From Paenalcaligenes sp021793095 (GTDB lineage: Bacteria > Pseudomonadota > Gammaproteobacteria > Burkholderiales > Burkholderiaceae_B), in assembly GCA_027317645.1 (NCBI GenBank), contig DAHVQS010000046.1:1-15221 (forward strand): a stretch of 15,221 bases of DNA. Direction: 5' to 3'. Below are positions 1 through 9,105 of the stretch, in pieces. The notes below the pieces were generated by a model, which saw only the letters and a program-made list of their open reading frames with translations, did not search any database and was not told where the DNA came from. The position numbers and the translations under genes are program-made. Position 1 is the stretch's first letter, and every line of letters starts with the position of its first letter.

Positions 1-879
1 GTACATCGGGGTCATCAAACCATACTGCAGCGCTTGCGCACCCACGCGCGAGAACACGACCTTGTGCCCACGGTCATGACATTTAGCCCACATCCACGGG
101 CTTATTTTGCACGCCAAGCACAACGCCCGGAGCTCTATCCGGCTCAAATCAACACCCTGCGCGACCGCCTTACCCTATTACACCAAAATGATATTGAGCA
201 AATCATCCTGCTGCGTTTTAACCACAAGCTCGCAGCCACTGAGGCCTATGAGTTTGTGGCCAACCTACTCGTCAAGGGTTTAAACACGCGCTGGCTTTTG
301 GTGGGCCGTGACTTTCGTTTTGGACATCGTCGTAGTGGTACTATTGAGCTTTTGATGGAAATGGGCAAGCAATTTGGCTTTGAAGTCCACACCATCGAAG
401 ATGTGGTGGATAGAAACCAACAGCGCATATCCAGTACTGATATACGCACCGCACTCTCAATAGGCGATCTAGAGCGAGCACAACGTCTGCTTGGCCACCC
501 TTTTAGAGTCAGTGGGCATGTCATTCATGGCCGCAAACTAGGGCGAGAGCTAGACTACCCCACCCTCAACCTGCGCGTGCCCAATACATTTGCACTGCGT
601 TCTGGGGTCTATGCCGTCCAAGTACAGGGGTTAGAGCCCACCCCTATCACCGGTGTGGCCAGCTTGGGCGTACGCCCAACCGTCGAGGATGAGGGGCGCC
701 TTTTGCTCGAGGTACATTTATTTAACCGCAACATCGATGCATACGGTAAACTAGTATGCGTTGATTTTCTGCAGTTCTTACGTGACGAAGAAAAATTTCC
801 CGATATTGAATCGCTTCGTGCTGCCATCGTAGATGACGTGCGCAGCGCACAAGACTATTTCACCTCTCATGGACTATAA
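1..879 (+). CDS. ribF: Bifunctional riboflavin kinase / FMN adenylyltransferase (5' truncated by window edge)
   Basis: Cytoplasmic enzyme that phosphorylates riboflavin to FMN and adenylylates FMN to FAD. The frame is open from base 1, and its first residues (VHRGHQ) are the end of the nucleotidyltransferase GxFDGxHxGH motif. The true start is therefore outside the window, about 20-25 residues upstream, and the TTG at 34 is not a start. Visible: 292 residues. The N-terminal adenylyltransferase half includes TFSPHP, GRDFRFGHRRSGT and the ISSTDIR motif. The C-terminal flavokinase half includes GRKLGRELDYPTLNL, GVYAV, GVRPTVE and FLRDEEKF. The flavokinase loop has Asp where relatives usually have Gly (RELDYPT rather than RELGYPT). 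The last 11 bases overlap ileS, which suggests an operon with translational coupling. Confidence 0.95.
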   Translation, partial: VHRGHQTILQRLRTHAREHDLVPTVMTFSPHPRAYFARQAQRPELYPAQINTLRDRLTLLHQNDIEQIILLRFNHKLAATEAYEFVANLLVKGLNTRWLLVGRDFRFGHRRSGTIELLMEMGKQFGFEVHTIEDVVDRNQQRISSTDIRTALSIGDLERAQRLLGHPFRVSGHVIHGRKLGRELDYPTLNLRVPNTFALRSGVYAVQVQGLEPTPITGVASLGVRPTVEDEGRLLLEVHLFNRNIDAYGKLVCVDFLQFLRDEEKFPDIESLRAAIVDDVRSAQDYFTSHGL

Positions 880-3718
880 ACATACACTCAATTTACCTGA
901 CACTCCTTTTCCCATGCGCGGCAACCTGCCCAAACGCGAACCCCAATGGATCGCCGAGTGGCAAGAGAACAAGGTCTACGAGGCCATTCGCAAGGCTAGC
1001 GCAGAGCGTCCCAAATTTATCCTACATGATGGCCCACCGTATGCGAACGGTGATATCCATATTGGTCATGCCGTCAATAAAATCCTCAAAGACATTATTA
1101 TCAAAAGCCGTAATATGGCGGGCTTTGATGCCCAATACATTCCTGGCTGGGATTGCCATGGCATGCCCATTGAGATTCAAATTGAAAGGAAATTTGGCAA
1201 AAATCTGCCAGTAGAGGAAATGCAGGCTGAGGCGCGTGCTTATGCCTATGAGCAAATAGAGCGACAGAAAAAAGATTTTCAGCGTTTAGGGGTATTGGCA
1301 GAGTGGGACAACCCCTACCTGACCATGAATTACAGCAACGAGGCTGACGAATTACGCGTGCTCGCACGCATCATGAAAAAAGGCTTTGTGTTTCGCGGTC
1401 TCAAACCCGTCAATTGGTGTTTTGATTGCCGCTCGGCTTTGGCAGAGGCCGAGGTTGAATACGCAGATCGCACCGACCCATCGATTTATGTCGCCTTTCC
1501 CTTTGCAGACAAGGCAGCCTTGGCCAAGGCCTTTGACACTGAGCAGGTTGAGGATGGGGCGATTGTTATCTGGACCACCACCCCTTGGACCATTCCGGCG
1601 AACCAAGCCCTCAATGTCCACCCTGATCACCAATACGCGCTTATTAACCTAGAGACCCCCCAAGAGTTTGGGCGCCAGCTAATTTTGGCCCAAGAGCTCG
1701 CTGAGTCAACACTCGAAGAGCTCGGCATTCAGGGGGAAATTATCGCTACCACCGAGGGGAAAAACCTCGATCACATTGATTTCCTCCATCCGCTAGCCAC
1801 CGCAGATGCTGGTTACAACCGCACATCACCTGTTTACTGCGGTGATTATGTCATGCTTGATTCGGGTACCGGTGTGGTGCACTCGGCGCCCGCTTATGGT
1901 GTTGAGGACTTTTTCTCATGTAAAGAAAATGGACTCCAAGACACCGACATCCTTAACCCTGTTCAGGCCAATGGCGTTTATGCCAACAGCCTGCCTCTTT
2001 TCGGTGGCCAATTTATCTGGAAGGCTAACCCTGCCATTGTCCAAGCTCTCCAAGGCGTAGGGACACTACTCAAGGCGCAGGACACTGAGCACAGCTACAT
2101 GCATTGCTGGCGTCACAAAACGCCCGTCATTTATCGAGCCACCAGCCAATGGTTTGCGGGTATGGATCGCCCCAACAGCACCGGTCGCACCTTGCGTGAA
2201 ATGGCTCTTGAGGCAGTAGAGGATACTCAATTCTTTCCCTCTTGGGGCAAGGCTCGGTTGCATTCCATGATCGCCAACCGCCCTGATTGGACACTCTCTA
2301 GACAAAGACAATGGGGGGTCCCCATGGCCCTTTTCCTACATAAGGAAACGGGTGAGCTGCACCCAGACACCCCTCAACTGCTCGAAAAGGTCGCTGATCT
2401 TATCGAGCAGCACGGCATAGAAATCTGGCAGGACATCAAGGCCGAGGATCTCATTGGCGACGATGCCCAAGACTATGAAAAGAGCAAAGACACGCTAGAC
2501 GTTTGGTTTGACTCTGGCACCACACACGCAACGGTCATGGGCGGTGATCACGACAGCCAGATCAAAGGCTCCCATGCGGATCGCCTGCAATGGCCAGCCG
2601 ACCTCTACCTTGAGGGCTCCGATCAGCACCGTGGGTGGTTCCATTCCTCACTCTTAACCGGCTGTATGCTCTACGAACGTGCCCCCTACAAGGCGTTATT
2701 GACACACGGCTTTGTGGTCGATGGCAAAGGCCACAAAATGAGCAAATCGGTCGGCAATGTGGTCTTTCCTCAAAAAATTGCGGACTCTCTGGGTGCTGAG
2801 ATTTTACGTCTCTGGGTCGCTGCTACGGATTATTCTGGTGAGCTCTCCATCTCCGACGAAATTCTAAAGCGTGTCGTCGAATCATATCGACGTATCCGCA
2901 ACACGCTCAAATTCTTGCTGGGCAACCTCGCTGACTTTGATCCTCAGACCCATGCGGTGCCTATCGATGACCTACTCGAGGTCGATCGCTATGCGCTGGC
3001 CTTGACCGATCAAATGCAGGCACGCGCTTTGCAATACTATGAAAAATACGAATTTCACCCCATCGTGTCACGTTTCCAGACCTTTTGCTCAGAGGATCTG
3101 GGAGCTTTTTATCTAGACATCCTCAAAGATCGTCTCTACACCACTAAAACAGATGGATTGCCTCGCCGCAGTGCGCAAACGGCGCTCTATCATATTACGC
3201 AGGCTCTGTTGCGGTTGATGGCCCCTATCCTGACCTTTACCGCCGAAGAGGCTTGGCAGGATTTACATCACCAAACACCCAACAAACCGCTGACAATTTT
3301 TACAGAGCAATACCACTCAATCCCTTTAAGCGCTGACAGTGAGGCTTTACTGGATAAGTGGACGGCAATCCGCACTATCCGTGCTGAAGTCATGCGCGAA
3401 ATCGAGCATGTTCGTACCCAAGGGGACATAGGTTCCTCTCTGGCTGCACAGGTCAAAATTGAGGCCTCGGATCAGGATTACAACCTATTGAAATCCTTAG
3501 GTGACGATCTGCGTTTTGCCTTTATCGTTTCTGCGGCACAGGTACAGCCGGCGACTACTGAGGAGCTCACCATCAGTGTGACCCCAAGTACCGACGAAAA
3601 ATGTGAGCGTTGTTGGCATCATGAGCCTTCAGTTGGCCAAGACGCCCAACACGCCACCCTATGTGCACGATGCATTACAAATATAGCTGGCGATGGCGAA
3701 CAAAGATCCTTTGTCTAA
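869..3718 (+). CDS. ileS: Isoleucine--tRNA ligase
   Basis: Class I aminoacyl-tRNA synthetase of 949 residues, the usual bacterial length. The HIGH motif is at residues 64-67 and the KMSKS motif at 623-627. The CP1 editing domain between them contains TTTPWTIPANQA and the GTGVVHSAPAYGVEDF segment with its conserved Asp. The C-terminal zinc knuckle is CERC (C912, C915) and CARC (C932, C935). I start at the ATG at 869, giving MDYKHTLNLPDTPFPMRG, the conserved N terminus of the family. The frame is open to 833, but those 12 residues lie within ribF and match nothing. It overlaps ribF by 11 bases and lspA by 26. There is no clear Shine-Dalgarno, so translation may depend on coupling from ribF. Confidence 0.98.
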   Translation: MDYKHTLNLPDTPFPMRGNLPKREPQWIAEWQENKVYEAIRKASAERPKFILHDGPPYANGDIHIGHAVNKILKDIIIKSRNMAGFDAQYIPGWDCHGMPIEIQIERKFGKNLPVEEMQAEARAYAYEQIERQKKDFQRLGVLAEWDNPYLTMNYSNEADELRVLARIMKKGFVFRGLKPVNWCFDCRSALAEAEVEYADRTDPSIYVAFPFADKAALAKAFDTEQVEDGAIVIWTTTPWTIPANQALNVHPDHQYALINLETPQEFGRQLILAQELAESTLEELGIQGEIIATTEGKNLDHIDFLHPLATADAGYNRTSPVYCGDYVMLDSGTGVVHSAPAYGVEDFFSCKENGLQDTDILNPVQANGVYANSLPLFGGQFIWKANPAIVQALQGVGTLLKAQDTEHSYMHCWRHKTPVIYRATSQWFAGMDRPNSTGRTLREMALEAVEDTQFFPSWGKARLHSMIANRPDWTLSRQRQWGVPMALFLHKETGELHPDTPQLLEKVADLIEQHGIEIWQDIKAEDLIGDDAQDYEKSKDTLDVWFDSGTTHATVMGGDHDSQIKGSHADRLQWPADLYLEGSDQHRGWFHSSLLTGCMLYERAPYKALLTHGFVVDGKGHKMSKSVGNVVFPQKIADSLGAEILRLWVAATDYSGELSISDEILKRVVESYRRIRNTLKFLLGNLADFDPQTHAVPIDDLLEVDRYALALTDQMQARALQYYEKYEFHPIVSRFQTFCSEDLGAFYLDILKDRLYTTKTDGLPRRSAQTALYHITQALLRLMAPILTFTAEEAWQDLHHQTPNKPLTIFTEQYHSIPLSADSEALLDKWTAIRTIRAEVMREIEHVRTQGDIGSSLAAQVKIEASDQDYNLLKSLGDDLRFAFIVSAAQVQPATTEELTISVTPSTDEKCERCWHHEPSVGQDAQHATLCARCITNIAGDGEQRSFV

Positions 3719-4250
3719 CCCCAGCACAGCCCCCTCCAAACGCCGCGGCTTCAAAAGCCGTGGCTTTTGGTTCTGGGTCATTCTTGCGCTGCTCATTGTG
3801 GTGGCAGACCAATACTCAAAAAATTGGTTTGATAGCCATCTATTTTATGGTGAGCGCTGGGCCGTACTCCCTTTTTTTGATTTCACTTTACTCTATAACC
3901 CAGGTGCCGCATTTAGCTTTCTCGCCGGTGCCGACGGTTGGCAACGCTGGTTCTTCAGCGGCATTGCACTGATTGCCACCGTGCTGATTGTCTATTGGTT
4001 GCAAAGGCAACCCTATCAAAGACTATTTTGTGCTGCCCTGAGCTGCATACTGGGCGGTGCCTTAGGCAATGTATTGGATCGCATAGTGCACGGCCACGTG
4101 ATTGATTTTATCTTGTTTCATTGGCAATCTTGGCACTTTCCCGCCTTTAATGTTGCTGATATTGCCATTACCATAGGGGCTGCACTACTGATTATCGAAG
4201 AGTTCTTGCGCATCCGACGCACTAAAAACTCTCGCACACCGAGGCAATAA
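3693..4250 (+). CDS. lspA: Lipoprotein signal peptidase (signal peptidase II)
   Basis: Inner-membrane aspartyl protease that removes the signal peptide of diacylated prolipoproteins. It is 185 residues with four predicted membrane segments, at about 26-45, 85-103, 110-130 and 152-168. Family motifs are DQYSK (residues 39-43), YNPGAAFSF (68-76), GGALGNVLDR (121-130), VIDF (136-139) and FPAFNVADIAI (149-159). D138 and D156 align with the catalytic Asp pair and D129 is also conserved. The basic N-terminal tail of about 25 residues is longer than in many homologues. The start at 3693 lies 26 bases inside ileS and has only a weak ribosome-binding site, so a slightly later start cannot be excluded. 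The ileS-lspA pairing is common in proteobacteria. Confidence 0.96.
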   Translation: MANKDPLSNPSTAPSKRRGFKSRGFWFWVILALLIVVADQYSKNWFDSHLFYGERWAVLPFFDFTLLYNPGAAFSFLAGADGWQRWFFSGIALIATVLIVYWLQRQPYQRLFCAALSCILGGALGNVLDRIVHGHVIDFILFHWQSWHFPAFNVADIAITIGAALLIIEEFLRIRRTKNSRTPRQ

Positions 4251-4256
4251 CGCAGC

Positions 4257-5453
4257 ATGCAATACTGTCATGGAAAACACTTAATCTTGGCCCTAACCGG
4301 AGGCATTGCCGTTTACAAGGCTGCCGAGCTGGTCCGCCGTGGTCGTGAGGCTGGTTTAGACATTGATGTTGTCATGACCGAGGCAGCACAAAAATTTGTG
4401 CAGCCCATCACGTTTCAAGCCCTTTCAGGACGCCGTGTGCTCACTGATTTATGGGATCCCATGATCCCAGACAGCATGGCTCACATTCATCTCAGTCGGC
4501 AAGCCGATGCGTTGCTGGTAGCCCCTGCCACTGCTGATTTCATTGCACGTGCTGCCCAAGGACGCGCTGATGATCTAGTGACCACCATGGCGCTCGCCAG
4601 AGGCCAATGCCCTATGCTGGTGGCTCCTGCAATGAATAAGGAAATGTGGTCGCATCCAGCCACCCAACGAAATATCACTCAACTACAGAACGACGGTGTC
4701 CAAATACTAGGGCCAGCTGCAGGCGAACAGGCTTGCGGCGAGGTGGGCTCAGGCCGGATGCTCGAGCCGCATGAATTACTTAGCGAGCTCAATGCCTTTT
4801 TTGCTCCCAAGCCTTTACAGGGCAAAAGCCTTTTGCTCACCGCGGGGCCTACCAGCGAGGCCATCGATCCAGTGCGCGTTATTACCAATCGTTCTTCGGG
4901 CAAGATGGGTTTTGCTATCGCTGAGGCCGCTGCTCTCGCAGGGGCCAGCGTGACCGTGGTGGCTGGGCCAACGGCACTGTCCACTCCTTATGGGGTACGC
5001 CGTATTAATGTCCAAAGTGCTCGCCAAATGCACCAAGCCGTCATGGCTCAGGCGGCCCATACAGATATTTTTATCGGCGTTGCTGCCGTTGCAGACTGGT
5101 ATGTAAAAAATGCCGCAGCACATAAACTCAAAAAAAACCAACACGCTGGCTTTGACACACTGCAATTTGCAGAAAATCCTGATATTTTGGCAGATGTCGC
5201 AGCCTTGCCATCGGGCCCCTACTGTATTGGTTTTGCTGCTGAAACCGAGCACTTATTAGAACACGCCCAAGAAAAACGCAAACGCAAGGGCGTGCCCCTG
5301 CTAGTGGCCAATCTAGCCCAAGAAACGATGGATGCCGATCATACCTGCATGCATCTCATTGATGAACAAGGCATCGAGGCTTGGGATAAAATGACCAAGC
5401 AGCAAGCCGCCAGCAAACTCATCCACGCCATCGCACAGCGATTGCCTGCTTAA
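4257..5453 (+). CDS. coaBC: Bifunctional phosphopantothenoylcysteine decarboxylase / phosphopantothenate--cysteine ligase
   Basis: Two consecutive cytoplasmic steps of coenzyme A synthesis: CoaB joins cysteine to 4'-phosphopantothenate using CTP, and CoaC (FMN-dependent) decarboxylates the product. It is 398 residues, typical length. The CoaC half has LTGGIAVYKAAELVR, the catalytic His in MAHIHL (H76), PAMNKEMW (N127) and ACGEVGSGRM (C160). The CoaB half starts near residue 188 with LLTAGPTSEAIDPVRVITN (N211), then SSGKMGFA, AVADW and HKLKK (K290, aligning with the E. coli catalytic lysine). The start follows lspA by 6 bases, consistent with one operon. Confidence 0.97.
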   Translation: MQYCHGKHLILALTGGIAVYKAAELVRRGREAGLDIDVVMTEAAQKFVQPITFQALSGRRVLTDLWDPMIPDSMAHIHLSRQADALLVAPATADFIARAAQGRADDLVTTMALARGQCPMLVAPAMNKEMWSHPATQRNITQLQNDGVQILGPAAGEQACGEVGSGRMLEPHELLSELNAFFAPKPLQGKSLLLTAGPTSEAIDPVRVITNRSSGKMGFAIAEAAALAGASVTVVAGPTALSTPYGVRRINVQSARQMHQAVMAQAAHTDIFIGVAAVADWYVKNAAAHKLKKNQHAGFDTLQFAENPDILADVAALPSGPYCIGFAAETEHLLEHAQEKRKRKGVPLLVANLAQETMDADHTCMHLIDEQGIEAWDKMTKQQAASKLIHAIAQRLPA

Positions 5454-5485
5454 ACTCTCTCACCCAACTGATAGACTCTATAAAA

Positions 5486-5932
5486 ATGTTGACTGTTGAT
5501 TTAAAAATCCTCGATTCTCGCCTGACCCAAGCGCCTGAATATGCAACGCCTGGCTCGGCGGGTTTGGACATACGCGCTTGTATTGACACCCCCTTAACAC
5601 TGGCACCCGGTCAAGGCGATTTAATCCCCACGGGTTTTGCCATGCATTTGGCCGATGCCCAATACGCCGCCCTATTGCTGCCGCGATCTGGTTTAGGGCA
5701 TAAACACGGCATTGTGTTGGGTAACCTCACCGGCCTTATTGATTCTGACTACCAAGGCCCAGTGATGGTTTCTCTGTGGAATCGTAGCCAAACACCCTAT
5801 ACCATCGAGCCCATGGAACGTATCGCTCAAATGGTGATTGTGCCAGTACAGCAAGCCCAATTTAATATTGTTGAAGAATTCGAGGCCAGCACACGCGGGA
5901 CGGGCGGCTTTGGCAGTACAGGCCAAAGCTAG
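5486..5932 (+). CDS. dut: Deoxyuridine 5'-triphosphate nucleotidohydrolase (dUTPase)
   Basis: Homotrimeric dUTPase that converts dUTP to dUMP and pyrophosphate, keeping uracil out of DNA and feeding dTMP synthesis. It is 148 residues. All five motifs are present in order: PGSAGLDIRA (22-31), PRSGLGHKHG (66-75), GNLTGLIDSDYQG (79-91, general-base D86), ERIAQMVIVP (about 111-120) and RGTGGFGSTG at the C terminus. It lies 32 bases after coaBC, is the last gene of the ribF-dut run, and is followed by a strong terminator. The Shine-Dalgarno is poor, as A-rich sequence precedes the ATG. The coaBC-dut pairing is widespread in proteobacteria. Confidence 0.97.
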   Translation: MLTVDLKILDSRLTQAPEYATPGSAGLDIRACIDTPLTLAPGQGDLIPTGFAMHLADAQYAALLLPRSGLGHKHGIVLGNLTGLIDSDYQGPVMVSLWNRSQTPYTIEPMERIAQMVIVPVQQAQFNIVEEFEASTRGTGGFGSTGQS

Positions 5933-6002
5933 TGGGCACTAAAACTAGCAGAAACCGAAATAAGTGATTCAGCAATGGACACTGAGCAATCAGTACCCAT
6001 AA

Positions 6003-6034
6003 AAAAAGCCAGGTGTGTAAACACCTGGCTTTTT
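6003..6034. terminator. Bidirectional intrinsic terminator between dut and clpA
   Basis: A perfect inverted repeat: AGCCAGGTGT (6007-6016), loop GTAA, ACACCTGGCT (6021-6030), flanked by an A run on the left and a T run on the right. It therefore works as a stem plus U-tract in both directions. It sits between the convergent dut and clpA stop codons and can end both transcripts. Confidence 0.93.
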
Positions 6035-6050
6035 AGTGTGGCGTCATACA

Positions 6051-8399
6051 TCAGCCCTCTTCGTTGACAAGCGCCGCAGAAGGTTTATCTGCATCGCTAT
6101 TTTTGTCCTCATCTTTGTTGTCAAACAATAGGACCACCTCACCTTGATCATCCACATCAACCACCACTGAGCCACCTGATGTCAGCTCGCCAAAGAGCAG
6201 TTGATCAGCCAAGGCACGGCGGATGGTATCTTGGATGAGACGATGCATGGGGCGGGCACCCATCGCAGGATCAAAGCCTCGCTCGGCCAAGTGGTTGCGC
6301 AAAGCATCACTAAAGGTCACATCAACGCGTTTCTCGGTGAGCTGTTGCTCAAGCTCGAGCAAGAACTTGTCGACTACGCGCAGGATGATGTCTTGGCCCA
6401 GCGCATTAAAGGGAATGATGGCATCCAAGCGGTTGCGGAACTCGGGTGTAAAGGAACGCTCGATTTCACGCATGTCATCACCCTGCGAGCTGGTTGGGGC
6501 AAAGCCAATGCTGACCTTGCTATAAGCCTGTGCACCCGCATTAGTGGTCATTATCAAAATAACATTACGGAAATCGGCCTTGCGCCCATTATTGTCCGTC
6601 AACGTCCCATGATCCATGACCTGCAACAGAATGTTATAAACATCTGGATGAGCTTTTTCAATCTCATCCAACAGCAACACGCTATGCGGATGTTTGGTGA
6701 TGGCCTCAGTCAATAAGCCGCCCTGATCAAAACCCACATACCCTGGTGGCGCACCGATGAGTCGAGACACCGTATGGCGCTCCATATACTCTGACATATC
6801 AAAGCGCACTAACTCTACACCTAAAATAAAGGCCAGCTGTCGTGCTAATTCGGTTTTACCCACCCCGGTAGGCCCTGAAAAGAGGAAAGAGCCAATCGGC
6901 TTGTTGGGATTACCCAATCCAGACCGCGACATCTTGATAGAGGCAGATAAAGCATCAATGGCTTTATCTTGGCCAAAGACCACTGTCTTAAGATCGCGCT
7001 CAAGTGTGGCCAAGCGATTGCGATCATCAGCTGAAACCGACTGAGGGGGAATGCGAGCTATCTGCGCAACGATATTTTGGATGTCTGTCTTGCTGATGGT
7101 TTTTTTCTGTCGTGAGGGCGGCAATAAACGCAACGCAGCGCCCGCCTCGTCGATCACGTCAATCGCTTTATCAGGTAAAAACCGATCATTAATATGCCGT
7201 GCAGATAATTCTGCTGCCGCGCTCAGTGCTGATTGTGTATAACGAGCCCCGTGGTGTTTTTCGTAATGTTCCTTGAGCCCGCGCAAAATTTGCACCGTCT
7301 CTTGGACGGTAGGCTCAACCACATCAATTTTCTGGAAGCGCCGCGAGAGTGCATGATCTTTTTCAAAAATGCCACGGTACTCACTATAAGTGGTCGCACC
7401 CATGCATTTAAGCTCGGAGGCAGCCAATGCAGGCTTGAGCAGATTAGAGGCATCTAAGGTTCCCCCTGAAGCAGAACCTGCACCAATAAGGGTGTGAATC
7501 TCATCAATGAATAAGACGGTAAACTCTTGTTCGGCTAAGGCGCTCAGTACTGTTTTTAGGCGCTGCTCGAAATCGCCACGGTATTTAGTGCCGGCCAACA
7601 GTGCCCCCATATCTAAGGAGTACACCACCGCATTTTTGAGGAGATCAGGCACGTCACCAGAGACAATACGTGCGGCCAGCCCCTCGGCAATGGCTGTTTT
7701 ACCTACCCCAGCCTCGCCCACTAATAAGGGGTTGTTTTTGCGTCGACGGCAAAGCACCTGCACAACGCGCTCGAGCTCTTTGTCACGCCCAATCAAGGGG
7801 TCAATGCGATTATTTTCGGCGGCCTCGTTGAGGTTGGTCGTGTAGAGCTCTAGCGGTGATTTTTGATTATCACTGGCGCGAGATTGTTGCTGAGAGCCCG
7901 ACCCAGGGCCTGAAGGTCGCGCAGGACGAGCGCTAGAGCGGATGGGCGCAGCAGCGCCCCCAGCCTTTGTAATCCCATGAGACAAATAATTGACCACATC
8001 AAGGCGGGTAATTTTTTGTTGATGCAAGTAATACACCGCATGGGAATCTTTTTCGCCGTACAAGGCCACCAGCACATTGGCCCCCGTGACCTCGCCTTTG
8101 TTGCCCACGCTAGAAGAAACATGCATGATTGCGCGTTGAATAACGCGCTGAAAGCCCAATGTTGGCTGCGCATCAGCATGCTCTTGATTGGGACTCATTG
8201 GGGTGTTTTCTTTTATGAAATTATTAAGATCTTCGCGTAATTTATCGATGTCCGCAGCACAGGCACGCAGAACCTCTACCGCAGATGTATTTTCCAACAA
8301 GGCCAGCAAAAGGTGCTCGACTGTCATGAGCTCATGGCCCGCCTCGCGGGCCTCTTTGAAGGCCTTTTGCAAGCTTAACTCTAATTCTTCGGAGATCAC
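6051..8399 (-). CDS. clpA: ATP-dependent Clp protease ATP-binding subunit ClpA
   Basis: Hexameric AAA+ unfoldase that feeds substrates to ClpP and works with the adaptor ClpS. It is 782 residues from a GTG start at 8399. The start is set by a strong ribosome-binding site (TAGGAGGAAGC directly before GTG) and by the N terminus VISEELELSLQKAF, which matches the family; the frame stays open to 8492 but that extension is unlike ClpA. The N domain covers about residues 1-140. A Ser/Gly/Gln-rich linker (about 150-185) is followed by AAA1 with Walker A GEAGVGKT (K234) and Walker B LFIDEIHTL. AAA2 has Walker A GPTGVGKT (K515), Walker B LLLDEIEKA and MTTNAG. An IGF tripeptide at 631-633 occupies the ClpP-docking loop, where E. 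coli ClpA has IGL. The C-terminal tail is acidic and Lys/Asp-rich. Confidence 0.97.
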   Translation of the reverse strand: MISEELELSLQKAFKEAREAGHELMTVEHLLLALLENTSAVEVLRACAADIDKLREDLNNFIKENTPMSPNQEHADAQPTLGFQRVIQRAIMHVSSSVGNKGEVTGANVLVALYGEKDSHAVYYLHQQKITRLDVVNYLSHGITKAGGAAAPIRSSARPARPSGPGSGSQQQSRASDNQKSPLELYTTNLNEAAENNRIDPLIGRDKELERVVQVLCRRRKNNPLLVGEAGVGKTAIAEGLAARIVSGDVPDLLKNAVVYSLDMGALLAGTKYRGDFEQRLKTVLSALAEQEFTVLFIDEIHTLIGAGSASGGTLDASNLLKPALAASELKCMGATTYSEYRGIFEKDHALSRRFQKIDVVEPTVQETVQILRGLKEHYEKHHGARYTQSALSAAAELSARHINDRFLPDKAIDVIDEAGAALRLLPPSRQKKTISKTDIQNIVAQIARIPPQSVSADDRNRLATLERDLKTVVFGQDKAIDALSASIKMSRSGLGNPNKPIGSFLFSGPTGVGKTELARQLAFILGVELVRFDMSEYMERHTVSRLIGAPPGYVGFDQGGLLTEAITKHPHSVLLLDEIEKAHPDVYNILLQVMDHGTLTDNNGRKADFRNVILIMTTNAGAQAYSKVSIGFAPTSSQGDDMREIERSFTPEFRNRLDAIIPFNALGQDIILRVVDKFLLELEQQLTEKRVDVTFSDALRNHLAERGFDPAMGARPMHRLIQDTIRRALADQLLFGELTSGGSVVVDVDDQGEVVLLFDNKDEDKNSDADKPSAALVNEEG

Positions 8400-8624
8400 G
8401 CTTCCTCCTACACGACAAGAAAAACCCTGGGGGCCGTTAATCAGCCCGTCTATAGTGACAGTGTACCTCACCACCACAAACCCGCCTATCAAAGACTGCC
8501 AAGCGGCGGATAGATACGCTGTGGTTACTATTATCTAATCTGTATCAAGCCTGTGCCCGTAGGTTTTTCCCTATATAAAACTAAATTGATGCGACCGCTG
8601 TCGCTGGCTCTGCGGCCTATCGGC

Positions 8625-8948
8625 CTAAGAGTCTGAAAAGACAGGTTCCATAACACACTTTAAAGGGTGTTCGCGGCTTCTGGCAAGTTGGTGCACCATC
8701 TCTATACGCGTCTCGGCGATGTCGTATGGGTACACGCCGCAAACGCCGCGTCCCTCATAGTGTACTTTTAGCATAATACTTTCTGCCTCGGCGGGTGTTT
8801 TTTGAAACACTTGCACGAGAACGCTGACGACAAAATCCATCGGCGTGTAATCATCATTTAGCATGACGACTTGGTACATAGGAGGCTTTGCCAGCTCTTT
8901 TTCCCGCTCTAGAACAACACTGCCGTCTCTTTCTGTTTCAGTTGCCAT
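8625..8948 (-). CDS. clpS: ATP-dependent Clp protease adaptor protein ClpS
   Basis: Small adaptor that delivers N-degron substrates to the ClpA N domain. From the ATG at 8948 it has 107 residues (MATETERDGS...). The recognition pocket is visible as LNDDYTPMDFV (N31, D32, D33) and KVHYEG (H63), aligning with the E. coli N-degron residues, followed by GVCGVYPYDIAETR. The frame is open to 9032, adding 28 hydrophobic residues that do not resemble ClpS, so I use the inner start. Its Shine-Dalgarno is weak, so the exact start is not certain. clpS lies upstream of clpA on the same strand, but 225 bases separate the two genes. Confidence 0.95.
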   Translation of the reverse strand: MATETERDGSVVLEREKELAKPPMYQVVMLNDDYTPMDFVVSVLVQVFQKTPAEAESIMLKVHYEGRGVCGVYPYDIAETRIEMVHQLARSREHPLKCVMEPVFSDS

Positions 8949-9056
8949 AGGTAGACTAGGTAATTTCCATAGTTGACTGGTTAAAGCAATATTAAGCATC
9001 ATCAAGGTTAGCCCGAAAGCAAACCAAAACAATACCTATTCGGGCGATTTGGTGTG

Positions 9057-9072
9057 ACAACAATTTTGTTGT
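9057..9072. repeat. Inverted repeat in the clpS-csp intergenic region
   Basis: Arms ACAACAA (9057-9063) and TTGTTGT (9066-9072) with a 2-base centre, followed by TTTT. It lies 34 bases before the csp start, inside the 157-base gap between the divergent clpS and csp genes. It could be an operator over the csp promoter or an AU-rich hairpin in the csp leader. A GTGACA hexamer overlaps it, but I cannot assign a -10 element with confidence. Confidence 0.45.
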
Positions 9073-9105
9073 TTTTATTGATGTTTACAAAAAGAGGCAG
9101 TTCGC

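Noticed and set aside
4815..5252. Antisense open frame of 145 codons opposite coaBC
   Set aside because: It lies wholly opposite a well-supported gene, has no recognisable domain, and reflects codon-use shadowing. The other antisense frames within ileS, clpA, sodB and the thiolase were rejected for the same reason.
7234..7242. DnaA-like box TGTGTATAA within clpA
   Set aside because: Single, relaxed-consensus match inside coding sequence with no partner nearby; expected by chance.
8400..8492. Longer ClpA starting at 8492
   Set aside because: The 31 extra residues are unlike ClpA; the GTG at 8399 has an AGGAGG-type ribosome-binding site and the conserved N terminus.
8949..9032. Longer ClpS with a hydrophobic leader from 9032
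   Set aside because: ClpS is cytoplasmic and the 28 extra residues match no family feature; the sequence is intergenic toward csp.
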